A stretch of DNA of 42,897 nucleotides from JAISST01 sp050434145 (GTDB taxonomy: Bacteria; Fusobacteriota; Fusobacteriia; Fusobacteriales; Fusobacteriaceae). The translations under genes were made by a program, and so were the position numbers. Each line of letters begins with the position of its first letter. Position 1 is the first letter of the stretch. The notes under the pieces were generated by a model. It worked only from the letters and a program-made list of their open reading frames with translations. It had not been told where the DNA came from and made no database searches. The DNA is taken from assembly GCF_050434145.1 (NCBI RefSeq), contig NZ_JBNPVX010000025.1, forward strand, positions 1-42,897. Direction: 5' to 3'. This document shows positions 1-7,564 of this stretch, one piece after another.

Positions 1-62
1 TTTTATTTTCTAATAAATATTAAATTTATTACTTAGAAGAAGAGGTGCCTGCGGCGCTTTAT

Positions 63-92
63 GGGGCTTCGCCCCAAACCCCAAAAGAAGCC
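63..92. repeat. GC-rich inverted repeat at left window end
   Basis: A short GC-rich island in AT-rich DNA. GGGGC/GCCCC (63-75, 3-nt loop) can form one hairpin, and GGCTTC (66-71) with GAAGCC (87-92) a competing longer one. A T-rich stretch follows, so it could end a transcript entering from the left. It may equally be a dispersed repeat. I see no gene in 1-218 other than this and the promoter. Confidence 0.4.
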
Positions 93-142
93 ATATTTTT
101 ATTTGAATAGAAATATAAGTTATGAAAAATAATTTTATAACC

Positions 143-170
143 TTTACAAAATAAATTTTGGAGCTATAAT
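143..170 (+). promoter_or_regulatory. sigma70-type promoter of the dehydratase gene
   Basis: TTTACA at 143-148 and TATAAT at 165-170, separated by 16 nt. It lies about 50 nt before the start codon at 219, which has a strong AAAGGGGG ribosome site at 206-212. Sequence match only. Confidence 0.55.
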
Positions 171-218
171 TATATATACACAGATTTTTTATTTAAATAT
201 TTTTCAAAGGGGGAAAAA

Positions 219-1172
219 ATGTTTTCTATAAAAGATATTAAGATGGCTCAAGAAAAAATTTCCAAATATATTATTAAAACACCTTTAATACGAATGGAAA
301 TACTTGATGAATTATTAAAATGTAAAGTATATGTCAAGGCTGAAACTATGCAAAAAACTAATTCTTTTAAAATCAGAGGAGCATTAAATAAAATGTTATC
401 AATGACAGAAAAAGAACTAAGAAATGGTGTTGTCGCAGCATCATCTGGTAATCATGGTAAAGGAGTAGCATATGTAGCAAAATTATTAGGGATCAAAGCT
501 ACAATTGTTGTCCCTGATTCTACACCCAAAATAAAAATAGATGGAATACAATCTTTAGGAGCAGAAATTGTAAAATGTCCATATAACGAAAGACATAATG
601 TGTCTCAAAAATTAAGTAAAGAAAATGGATATGCATTAATTCATCCTTATGATGATCATCTCATAATGGCTGGTCAAGGTACAATCGGCTTAGAAATAAT
701 AGAAGAAATGGAAGATATGGATTATATTGTGGTTCCTATTGGTGGAGGTGGCCTTATTAGTGGAATTGCCACTGCAATCAAAGAAAGTAATGTTAATACA
801 AAAATCATAGGAATAGAACCTTTGGTAATGTGCAGATATACTAAGAGTTTTGAACAAGGGGAGCCTGTGGTATTACCAGCACAAAAATCTATTGCAGATG
901 CAATCCTGACTCTCACTCCTGGGGAAAAAACCTTTCCTGTAGTCAAGAAATATGTAGACAATATAATTACTGTAGCTGAAGACAAAATTGCTCAAGGAAG
1001 TATTAAGTTATTAACAGTAGGAAAAGTGATGGCTGAATTTTCTTCTGCAATTGGTATTGCTGCAGCTCTAGAAAAAAGTATTCCAATATCAAAAAATTCT
1101 AAAGTTTGTTTTGTTATTTCTGGTGGTAATGTAGATCCTGATTCTATTGTAAACACAATAAAAAATAATTAA
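219..1172 (+). CDS. PLP-dependent threonine/serine ammonia-lyase
   Basis: Cytosolic fold-type II PLP enzyme that deaminates threonine or serine to the 2-oxo acid and ammonia. The PLP lysine is K51 in the SFKIRGA motif. An SSGNHG substrate loop follows at about residues 74-79, and the glycine-rich phosphate-binding loop GGGGL starts at G175. At 317 residues it has the length of catabolic TdcB and of serine racemase and lacks the C-terminal ACT regulatory domain of biosynthetic IlvA. So a catabolic dehydratase, or a threo-3-hydroxyaspartate ammonia-lyase/serine racemase, fits best. It is a single-gene unit with its own promoter and a strong terminator directly after the stop. The exact substrate cannot be told from sequence. 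Confidence 0.88.
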   Translation: MFSIKDIKMAQEKISKYIIKTPLIRMEILDELLKCKVYVKAETMQKTNSFKIRGALNKMLSMTEKELRNGVVAASSGNHGKGVAYVAKLLGIKATIVVPDSTPKIKIDGIQSLGAEIVKCPYNERHNVSQKLSKENGYALIHPYDDHLIMAGQGTIGLEIIEEMEDMDYIVVPIGGGGLISGIATAIKESNVNTKIIGIEPLVMCRYTKSFEQGEPVVLPAQKSIADAILTLTPGEKTFPVVKKYVDNIITVAEDKIAQGSIKLLTVGKVMAEFSSAIGIAAALEKSIPISKNSKVCFVISGGNVDPDSIVNTIKNN

Positions 1173-1178
1173 AATATA

Positions 1179-1210
1179 AAAGTGACCATAATTTTTCTAA
1201 TGGTCACTTT
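1179..1210. terminator. bidirectional intrinsic terminator
   Basis: Perfect 11-bp stem AAAGTGACCAT/ATGGTCACTTT with a 10-nt loop, between the convergent dehydratase and HAD genes. T-rich tracts flank it on both strands, so it can serve both. Confidence 0.85.
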
Positions 1211-1231
1211 ATTTATAAAACAACATCATTT

Positions 1232-2023
1232 TTATTTTTTATCAAAGCAATATTCTTTTATTGCATTAATTACTCCCATCTCTCTATTACTTTTTGCTTG
1301 AAAGTTTGCTACTTTTTTTAATTGTGGATGAGCATTTTCCATTGCAAAGCTATATTTAGCTGCTGCCATCATTTCCAAATCATTAAGATAGTCTCCAAAG
1401 ACCATAGTCTCATTATAAGAAATATTAAATCTTTCTTGAATTTTTTCTATTGCAACCCCTTTATTGGCATATTTTTGAGATATATCTACCCATGAATCTC
1501 CAGAAACAACTACTTGATATTCATCTTTTATATTTGTCAAATGTGGAAATATATGACTTTCACTCCCACTAAAACTGCATAATGCTATTTTAAATACATC
1601 ATCATCTATATTTCTTATATCATCAACCACTTTTAGGGCGAGATAATATTTTGCTAGCTCTTCTGAAAATTCTTTATTTTTACCTGAAACATATGCTGAC
1701 TTTTTACCACATACTACTATTTCAGTTTTATCTATCTCATAGATTTCATTTAATATTTTTCTTGTCTCATTCATTGGAATAGTATTAGAATATATCTCTT
1801 TTCCTTGATATTGGACATTGCATCCATTTTCTGCAATGAATATCGTCCTGTCTTTAATTTGCTCAAATTGGCTTAAAAGTGTATCATACTGTCTACCACT
1901 AGCTACTGCAAAATAGATTCCTTCTGCTTTTAATCTTTTTTCTAATTCCCAAAATTCCACATCTATATTCCCTTTTTCATTTAAAAGAGTACCATCCATG
2001 TCTGTTGCGATTAATTTTATCAT
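1232..2023 (-). CDS. Cof-type HAD-IIB family phosphatase
   Basis: Soluble haloacid dehalogenase-superfamily hydrolase of the Cof/YidA type, which dephosphorylates small sugar phosphates or related metabolites. Motif I is D8-M-D10-G-T-L-L, giving the nucleophile and general acid. Motif IV is GDYLND at 210-215, the Mg-binding acidic pair. The C2B-type cap lies between, and the 264-residue length is normal. The open frame reaches five codons further to 2038, but those codons contain the AAAGGGGA ribosome site, so the ATG at 2023 is the true start. It stands alone, convergent with the dehydratase. The substrate is unknown. Confidence 0.88.
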   Translation of the reverse strand: MIKLIATDMDGTLLNEKGNIDVEFWELEKRLKAEGIYFAVASGRQYDTLLSQFEQIKDRTIFIAENGCNVQYQGKEIYSNTIPMNETRKILNEIYEIDKTEIVVCGKKSAYVSGKNKEFSEELAKYYLALKVVDDIRNIDDDVFKIALCSFSGSESHIFPHLTNIKDEYQVVVSGDSWVDISQKYANKGVAIEKIQERFNISYNETMVFGDYLNDLEMMAAAKYSFAMENAHPQLKKVANFQAKSNREMGVINAIKEYCFDKK

Positions 2024-2152
2024 TTTTTCCCCTTTCATCTTTTCTGTGCAAAAAACCTTTATAGATTATATTATCATTTTATAATATCATTGTCTAGAGT
2101 AATTTGATATCATCTTCAAAATATTATCTTTATATTTAATAATTAAAAAATA

Positions 2153-3841
2153 TTAATACTCTCCTTTTCCTTCTTGATAATGTTTATACTCCTCTCTTAA
2201 TTTTTTGAATGTACCATCTTCTTCTTTTTTATACTCAACATATCTAATCGTTTTTCCTTTATTTTCAACAAATATCCTTGAATATATATTTTTGCTATCT
2301 TTTACTTTTGTATAGTCTGATAATGAAGTCTGCACTGTAAAATCTGGTATTCCCTCTATATTAGGATCTCCTATAATTTTTATGTTGTCAAAAATCATCA
2401 ATCTTGGTTCCGAATTCAGTAAATACACCTTTACTCCTTCAAATATCAGTTTTTCCCTAGTTTTTTTATTATAAACATTAACTTCAGAAATACTTGGATA
2501 TTCATAGCCACTAGAATAATGTCCTTTTACAGTAAAGAATACATCCTTTGAAGATTCACTCTGGTATACTTCTATCCCATCATAATCATATTGATCTATA
2601 TATTTCTTTATTAATTTCAAATTTATTGTAGATAACTCATTTGTTTTCAAATTTTTGAAAATACCTGATATTTTTTCTATACCAGAAGAAAAGTTTGTAT
2701 TAAATTTAATTTCTGCACTTTCTTTGTTATCACTATCATATTCATAAAAAGTATCTTCATTTTCAGCTCCTTTGCTCTTTATCTCTATTGGTATTTTATC
2801 CCTATCATATGTATAAATTGCTTTTGTTTTGGCTCCTTTATGAAATTGTAAATTAATTTTTTCATCTCCTATATTACCTTCATATAAATATAATTCAGGT
2901 GCATAGTCATATTCTATTGGTTGTGGATATTCACCATTTCTTACTTCAATATATTCTTCATTTATTGAGTCATAAATCATAATATATTCATCAATCAATT
3001 TATATTTCCCATCTTCTAGTTTGTATAGATTAACGAATTTTTCTCCTTCAAAATCTACTGTACCTGTGGCAGTTTTATTTTTTTCATCAAATTCTGCATA
3101 GTTACCCATTATACCAACATCAATAAAAATTCCTTTTTTCTTATCAAACACATAAGTAGTTCCAAAATCCATTTCTGCTACATCATCTTTTATTTTTAAT
3201 GTAAAATCTTCTATTCCATCATAGTCAAAATCTCCGACTTCTATTGTGCTAAAACCATTGAAGATACCATTTCCTTCATAATAATCCTTATTTCCAACTA
3301 TAGCTCCATTTTCATATTCATTAACTTTTCTGGAGCTACTTAAGTTTATATGTTGTAACTTTTTCCCAGTAGCTATGTTATATATATTGATGCCATCAAT
3401 GTAATAATGATTACCTGATTCTTTTTTTATAATTACTCTAAAGAAAAATTTTTCTGTATGCTGTTTCTGAAAAATTTCCACATCAGAAGTAGGTTCTCTA
3501 TCTCCAAAATCCTCTATTTCTAGCAACTTTATATCATAACTCTCACCAGTTTTTAGATTTTTCATTATACCACTTGAAAAAGTGTCATCATTAAATTGGA
3601 TAATTCCAGTATTTTGGTGCGAATCATTGTATTCATAAAATGTTTTATTATCTTTTTTTTCTAGTATAATTGGTATTTTATAGATTAAATATGTATATAT
3701 TATATTTTTTATTTCTTTATATTCAAAATTATATTCTACTTGAAATTCCACTTTTGAATTCCCAATTGTACCTTGATATATTTTAATATGCCCAAATAAA
3801 TAGGATGTTAACAACATAAAACATAATATTACTTTTTTCAT
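2153..3841 (-). CDS. secreted protein of unknown function with duplicated domain
   Basis: I do not recognise the family. The start at 3841 has GGAG nine to ten nt upstream and opens a Sec signal peptide (MKKVILCFMLLTSYLFG) without a lipobox, so a periplasmic or surface location is likely; the frame extends 25 codons upstream without a ribosome site. The roughly 560-residue protein contains two copies of one unit. Each opens with Y-x-G-x-IG, continues with a YTY.....IPI strand pair, then FYEY, FSSGI and FKNLKT-like motifs. Between them an acidic VGDFDYDGIEDF stretch resembles a calcium-binding FG-GAP/EF-like loop. It is monocistronic and flanked by unrelated genes. Confidence 0.75.
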   Translation of the reverse strand: MKKVILCFMLLTSYLFGHIKIYQGTIGNSKVEFQVEYNFEYKEIKNIIYTYLIYKIPIILEKKDNKTFYEYNDSHQNTGIIQFNDDTFSSGIMKNLKTGESYDIKLLEIEDFGDREPTSDVEIFQKQHTEKFFFRVIIKKESGNHYYIDGINIYNIATGKKLQHINLSSSRKVNEYENGAIVGNKDYYEGNGIFNGFSTIEVGDFDYDGIEDFTLKIKDDVAEMDFGTTYVFDKKKGIFIDVGIMGNYAEFDEKNKTATGTVDFEGEKFVNLYKLEDGKYKLIDEYIMIYDSINEEYIEVRNGEYPQPIEYDYAPELYLYEGNIGDEKINLQFHKGAKTKAIYTYDRDKIPIEIKSKGAENEDTFYEYDSDNKESAEIKFNTNFSSGIEKISGIFKNLKTNELSTINLKLIKKYIDQYDYDGIEVYQSESSKDVFFTVKGHYSSGYEYPSISEVNVYNKKTREKLIFEGVKVYLLNSEPRLMIFDNIKIIGDPNIEGIPDFTVQTSLSDYTKVKDSKNIYSRIFVENKGKTIRYVEYKKEEDGTFKKLREEYKHYQEGKGEY

Positions 3842-3975
3842 TACAAATAACTCCTGCCAATATTTTCTGTTTAAATTTTTCAAATTTATCATAATATTTT
3901 TAATTTTTTTATGCAATAAATTTAAGATTTTATTTTAATTAATTTCACTTTCATAATTTTTTAATATAAATTCTA

Positions 3976-4004
3976 TTTACAAAAATAAATAAATATGTTA
4001 ATAT
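3976..4004 (+). promoter_or_regulatory. promoter of the MarR-MFS operon
   Basis: TTTACA (3976-3981), 17 nt, TAATAT (3999-4004). The -10 lies at the left edge of the large palindrome described next, so a bound regulator would block it. Confidence 0.5.
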
Positions 4005-4034
4005 GTGTATATACACTAGTGCATATACACATAT
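4001..4034. promoter_or_regulatory. 34-bp palindrome, probable MarR operator
   Basis: Sixteen of 17 base pairs match around the centre CACTAGTG; the only mismatch is A4013/C4022. Arms read ATATGTGTATA. It sits between the -10 and the ribosome site (AGGAGGG, 4052-4058) of the marR-like gene, where an autorepressor site is expected. Confidence 0.7.
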
Positions 4035-4061
4035 ACTAAAATTTCATTTCTAGGAGGGTAT

Positions 4062-4493
4062 ATGAATAAAAAAACATTAAGAAATAATCCTTGTTATTGC
4101 ATTAATTTCCGTCATGCTGCTAATTCTCTGACAAAATTTTATGATCAAGGGTTCTCATCAATGGATCTTACAACCAATCAATTTTCTTTGTTAAATGACA
4201 TTGCTTATCTGAAAGAATGCAATAAGTCTGAGCTTGCCATTCATGCTAGAGTCGAAAGAACCACCATTATTAGAAATCTAAATATTCTATTTGAAAAAGG
4301 ACTAATTGAGGAAATTGCTGGAAAAAATAATAGGAATAAGCTTATTAGATTAACTGAAAAAGGTAAAAAAGCTAAAATAGAAGGCATGGAAATTTGGAAG
4401 GAATTACAAGAGAAAGTAGAAAGTTTACTTGGAAATGAACAGATTACTATTTTTGAAGATATACTGACATCTCTTGGTTCACTTAAATTTTAA
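4062..4493 (+). CDS. MarR family transcriptional regulator
   Basis: A 143-residue winged-helix regulator. The recognition-helix region is around residues 60-85 (SELAIHARVERTTIIRNL), followed by the wing with the typical G..RNKLIRLTEKGK strand. MarR proteins are dimers that repress nearby genes until a small phenolic or drug-like ligand binds. The gene has a strong AGGAGGG site, the near-perfect palindrome in its leader, and the MFS transporter gene 73 nt downstream on the same strand. I infer autoregulation and control of the transporter. CysCys pairs (NNPCYC) near the N terminus might allow redox sensing, but that is speculative. Confidence 0.85.
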   Translation: MNKKTLRNNPCYCINFRHAANSLTKFYDQGFSSMDLTTNQFSLLNDIAYLKECNKSELAIHARVERTTIIRNLNILFEKGLIEEIAGKNNRNKLIRLTEKGKKAKIEGMEIWKELQEKVESLLGNEQITIFEDILTSLGSLKF

Positions 4494-4566
4494 TACATCA
4501 CTTTTCATATCTATCAAAAATAAGATTATCAAAAATTTACTATAAAGAATGAGGTGAATAATTCGT

Positions 4567-5787
4567 ATGACAACTAATCCAGATAAAAATAATATTAATA
4601 TAATTTTTCGTATTATCCTTTTGACTGCGGCAGGAGCCTTTATCTATGCTGTTCATTCTGGCATAAGAAACAACTATGGAATAATGATAAATTCAATTGT
4701 TGATAATGCAGGATTATCTTTTTCTGCTGTAAGTTTTGTATTGGCAATTGGTCAGCTAATGTTTGGACTTGTGCAACCTATATTTGGAATTATTGTAGTG
4801 AAGAAAGGAAACAAATATCCTTTCATTTTGGGCGCAACACTGGTAATCATGGGTTTATTGCTTACTTCACTATGTAAATCTATTTTTTCTCTTATGATTT
4901 GCTTAGGTATAATCCTACCTGCTGGATCTGGTGCAATTTCTTATGGAATTATAATCGGTACTATAAGTCCAAAAATTTCTGCTAAATACATCTCCACAGT
5001 CTCTGGAATAGTCAATGCTAGTAGTGGCATTGGAAATACTCTTATGTCTCCCATTATAAATTACCTAATATCTTCTGGCGGATTACGACATGGAATGTTT
5101 TCATTAACTATTCCAATAGCTATTTCTCTTCCAGTATCATTTTTGATGAACAGAAAAAATCAGCTTACTCTGTCAAATTCTAATCAAAAACAAAATACTC
5201 CTATTAACATAAAAGATTTATTAAAAAAAGCCTTTAAAAATCAAGGATATATTTTTCTTCTAATTGGATTTTTTACTTGTGGATTTCACATGGCTATTAT
5301 TACAAACCATCTTCCCACAGAAATACGTTCTTTCGGGCATTCTTCAGAGTCATCTGCCTATGCATTTTCTATCTATGGTATCACCACTATTATCGGTTCT
5401 GTCTTAAGTGGTACATTGTGTAATAGATTTAAAATGAAAAATGTTCTAGGGTTCTTTTATGCTATGAGGCCAATTACTATACTTCTTTTCTTAATTTTTC
5501 CAAAGACTATTTTAAATATGACTATTTTTACTGCTCTATTTGGATTTTCTGGTGCAGCTACTGTTCCACCTGTATCTGGTGTTATTGGAAAGTTCTTTGG
5601 TGCTAGTAGTGTTGCTACACTATTTGGTTTAGTTTTCTTTTGTCATCAAATAGGTGGCTTTTTCGGCGCTTGGTTTGGTGGAGTATGTTTTGACTTGACT
5701 AATAGCTATTTTATTATATGGAGTGTTAGTCTTGTTTTCAGTATTATTGCTGCTGGTGTTAGTTTTGCAATCAAAGAGGATCTATAA
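4567..5787 (+). CDS. MFS transporter
   Basis: A 406-residue major facilitator with 12 apparent membrane helices and a central hydrophilic loop around residues 200-220 (KNQLTLSNSNQKQN). The sequence resembles the OFA-like/nitrate-transporter-like MFS groups rather than classical drug exporters. GAGGTG about 12 nt upstream serves the ATG. It is cotranscribed with the MarR gene, so its substrate or inducer is probably the ligand sensed by that regulator. The last codons overlap the end of the convergent acetyltransferase by six bases. The substrate is not determinable here. Confidence 0.8.
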   Translation: MTTNPDKNNINIIFRIILLTAAGAFIYAVHSGIRNNYGIMINSIVDNAGLSFSAVSFVLAIGQLMFGLVQPIFGIIVVKKGNKYPFILGATLVIMGLLLTSLCKSIFSLMICLGIILPAGSGAISYGIIIGTISPKISAKYISTVSGIVNASSGIGNTLMSPIINYLISSGGLRHGMFSLTIPIAISLPVSFLMNRKNQLTLSNSNQKQNTPINIKDLLKKAFKNQGYIFLLIGFFTCGFHMAIITNHLPTEIRSFGHSSESSAYAFSIYGITTIIGSVLSGTLCNRFKMKNVLGFFYAMRPITILLFLIFPKTILNMTIFTALFGFSGAATVPPVSGVIGKFFGASSVATLFGLVFFCHQIGGFFGAWFGGVCFDLTNSYFIIWSVSLVFSIIAAGVSFAIKEDL

Positions 5788-6222
5788 CTTCATATATAAA
5801 ATTGGATATGGCATACCCTGCTCATCTGTTTCTGTTCTTTTATAAACTTGAAATCCCATGTGTTCATAAAATCCCTTTGCTTGGGGATTTTGTTCATTTA
5901 CGCCTAATTCATTGATTGAATATTCTTTAATTCCATATTCAACTAATTTCCGTCCTAGACCATGTCCACATTCTTTAGATAATATGAATAACATTTCAAG
6001 TTTTTGTTTATCTATCCCCATAAAAGCAACTGGAACTCCATTACTATTTTCTGCAATAATTAGATGTGGAATATTTTCCAAAGCTTGTGGGATATATTTC
6101 TGAATATTGTCTATTTCTATATCTGAAAGAAATAAATGAGTTGCTTTTACAGAGTCTTTCCATATATTAGCGAGTTGTTCTATCAACATTGAATTTATAT
6201 TTGTTATTTCAGTAATTTTCAT
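5782..6222 (-). CDS. YjaB-like GNAT N-acetyltransferase
   Basis: A 146-residue acetyl-CoA-dependent acetyltransferase. Acetyl-CoA motif A is MLFILSKECGHGLGRKLV (Q/RxxGxG/A type, here ECGHGLG). The C-terminal NEQNPQAKGFYEHMGF stretch and the PYPILYMKL ending closely match E. coli YjaB, a GNAT of unclear substrate. The start has a GGAG site (AAAGGAGATAAT). Directly upstream lies a duplicated fic promoter with a truncated fic ORF, so this gene is probably transcribed from a captured fic control region. It is convergent with the MFS gene. Confidence 0.85.
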   Translation of the reverse strand: MKITEITNINSMLIEQLANIWKDSVKATHLFLSDIEIDNIQKYIPQALENIPHLIIAENSNGVPVAFMGIDKQKLEMLFILSKECGHGLGRKLVEYGIKEYSINELGVNEQNPQAKGFYEHMGFQVYKRTETDEQGMPYPILYMKL

Positions 6223-6252
6223 ATTATCTCCTTTAGAACATCAGAAATTTTT

Positions 6253-6327
6253 TCATATGTAATCTACAATATTTCTTTTAGCTACAAAAATATTCTCTTT
6301 TACTGTCATTCTATATTTATCAGTCAT
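6253..6327 (-). pseudogene. truncated 5' end of a fic gene
   Basis: Twenty-four codons starting MTDKYRMTVK, identical but for one residue to the start of the Fic protein at 7094, with the same GAGGTG ribosome site, then TGA. It is the residue of a second fic copy and now acts at most as a leader ORF in front of the YjaB-like gene. Confidence 0.85.
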
Positions 6328-6388
6328 TTTAATCACCTCTCAACTAAGAGACACGTGTCCCTTACTATTTATAATTCATTTCCATTAT
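6254..6388. repeat. 135-bp direct repeat, left copy
   Basis: Matches 7021-7155 with only a few substitutions. It contains the fic 5' codons, the ribosome site, a 20-bp palindrome around GACACGTGTC (6345-6364, nine of ten pairs matching) and upstream AT-rich DNA. The two copies bracket the intact fic gene. Confidence 0.9.
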
Positions 6389-6419
6389 ACTTGCTTTTTG
6401 ATGATGCCTTAGTTTTTAC

Positions 6420-7094
6420 TTAAATTTTCTTGTTTTCTTTGAAATCTATTCCATCCACACATTTATCATTAACAAACTTCTTTATTTCTTTCATATCATT
6501 AGTTTCATAAAAATTAATCAATAATTCGCGAAATTTTTCTTGTTCTTTTATTGGTATAGATATTATTCCTGCTCCATTTTGTATCATTAATTGATTTGCA
6601 ACTAGCATACTTGTTCTTTTATTTCCATCATAAAATGCTTGAGTCCGCATCAAATATAACATCATTGTAGTTGCTTTGTCAGTTGAGCTTTCAATAATGT
6701 TTATTTTCTTCATTTCATTTTCAATCTTTTCTTTTTGAGGAATTTCAGGCTTCCATTCTGTTCCACCCATTCTAACTTCACTCTCTCTGAGTTTTCCAGC
6801 ATTTTGAATTACATTAGCTTCTCCAATTATCTGATTAATTTTACTAACATAATTAAGATCTACTGGATAATCTATGTTGTCAAATATAAATTCCCATGCA
6901 CGCTTTAAATTAACAATAGCATTGATGTCCTTAATTTGCATTCCTTCAACTGCCAGTCCATCGAAAATTACTTCTGTTTGTGGATAAGTAACAGCTATCC
7001 CTTCAAGATTTGCAGATTTCCATATGTAATCTACAATATTTCTTTTAGCTAGAAAAATATTCTCTTTTACTGTCATTCTATATTTATCAGTCAT
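6420..7094 (-). CDS. Fic domain protein with altered catalytic motif
   Basis: Fic proteins usually transfer AMP or another phosphate group to a target protein using the motif HxFx(D/E)GN(G/K)R. Here the motif reads QAFYDGNKRT, with Q152 in place of the catalytic His; the anion-binding GNKR part is intact. The 224-residue protein has the helical core but no recognisable DNA-binding domain. ATG 7094 is preferred over the GTG at 7103, because GAGAGGTG lies at normal distance from it. No antitoxin gene is adjacent. A 135-bp repeat flanks it, which suggests tandem duplication or insertion of the unit. Activity is uncertain: some Fic proteins lacking the His use other chemistry or are inactive. Confidence 0.82.
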   Translation of the reverse strand: MTDKYRMTVKENIFLAKRNIVDYIWKSANLEGIAVTYPQTEVIFDGLAVEGMQIKDINAIVNLKRAWEFIFDNIDYPVDLNYVSKINQIIGEANVIQNAGKLRESEVRMGGTEWKPEIPQKEKIENEMKKINIIESSTDKATTMMLYLMRTQAFYDGNKRTSMLVANQLMIQNGAGIISIPIKEQEKFRELLINFYETNDMKEIKKFVNDKCVDGIDFKENKKI

Positions 7095-7155
7095 TTTAAT
7101 CACCTCTCAACTAAGAGACATGTGTCCCTTACTATTTATAATTCGTTTCCATTAT
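7021..7155. repeat. 135-bp direct repeat, right copy
   Basis: Covers the start of the intact fic gene, its GAGGTG site, the palindrome around GACATGTGTC (7112-7131) and upstream sequence; see the left copy at 6254-6388. Confidence 0.9.
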
Positions 7156-7157
7156 CT

Positions 7158-7404
7158 TTATAGTTTTATTCCACAATATTTTATGCTTTTTTCTAAAATT
7201 TTGTCTATGTCTAAGTTTTTTATGCACTTTTCATAGAAAAAATCCTTCAATTCTTTGGAAGCATCAGTTTTTTCTTCCAGTCCTGCTTTTCTTGGCTATT
7301 GTGTGATATGAACAGGGCCTTGCTATCCAGTAAGCAAAGCGAATGTTTAAGTCATGGCTATTTTGCTTATCCAACAAATGATTGGAAAAATAATAAAGAA
7401 AAAT
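7158..7404 (-). pseudogene. broken ORF, two frames, unknown family
   Basis: In the 400-bp gap between fic and the DUF262 gene, one minus-strand frame is open from 7404 to about 7285 (containing SHDLNIRFAYWIARPCSYH). A different frame continues from 7295 to a stop at 7158 (containing GLEEKTDASKELKDFFYEK). The second half looks like the charged, helical C terminus of a real protein. One frameshift would join them, and no start codon with a ribosome site is evident. I do not recognise the family. The rest of the gap up to 7564 is plain AT-rich sequence. Confidence 0.35.
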
Positions 7405-7564
7405 TTACAGTTTGCAACTACTTAAATTATTATAATTTTTTTGATATATTGTGAATATTATATCATAAGCATCTAAAAAAATTATAAAATTTTTCAAATA
7501 ATTAATATAAATTAGTTAAAACTTCCATTTTAAAATTATTATCTTTATTTTATTAAAGAAATAT

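Noticed and set aside
6345..6364. The GACACGTGTC palindrome as an insertion-sequence terminal repeat
   Set aside because: Both copies lie inside the longer 135-bp direct repeat in the fic promoter, in the same orientation, with no transposase or target duplication; an operator is more likely.
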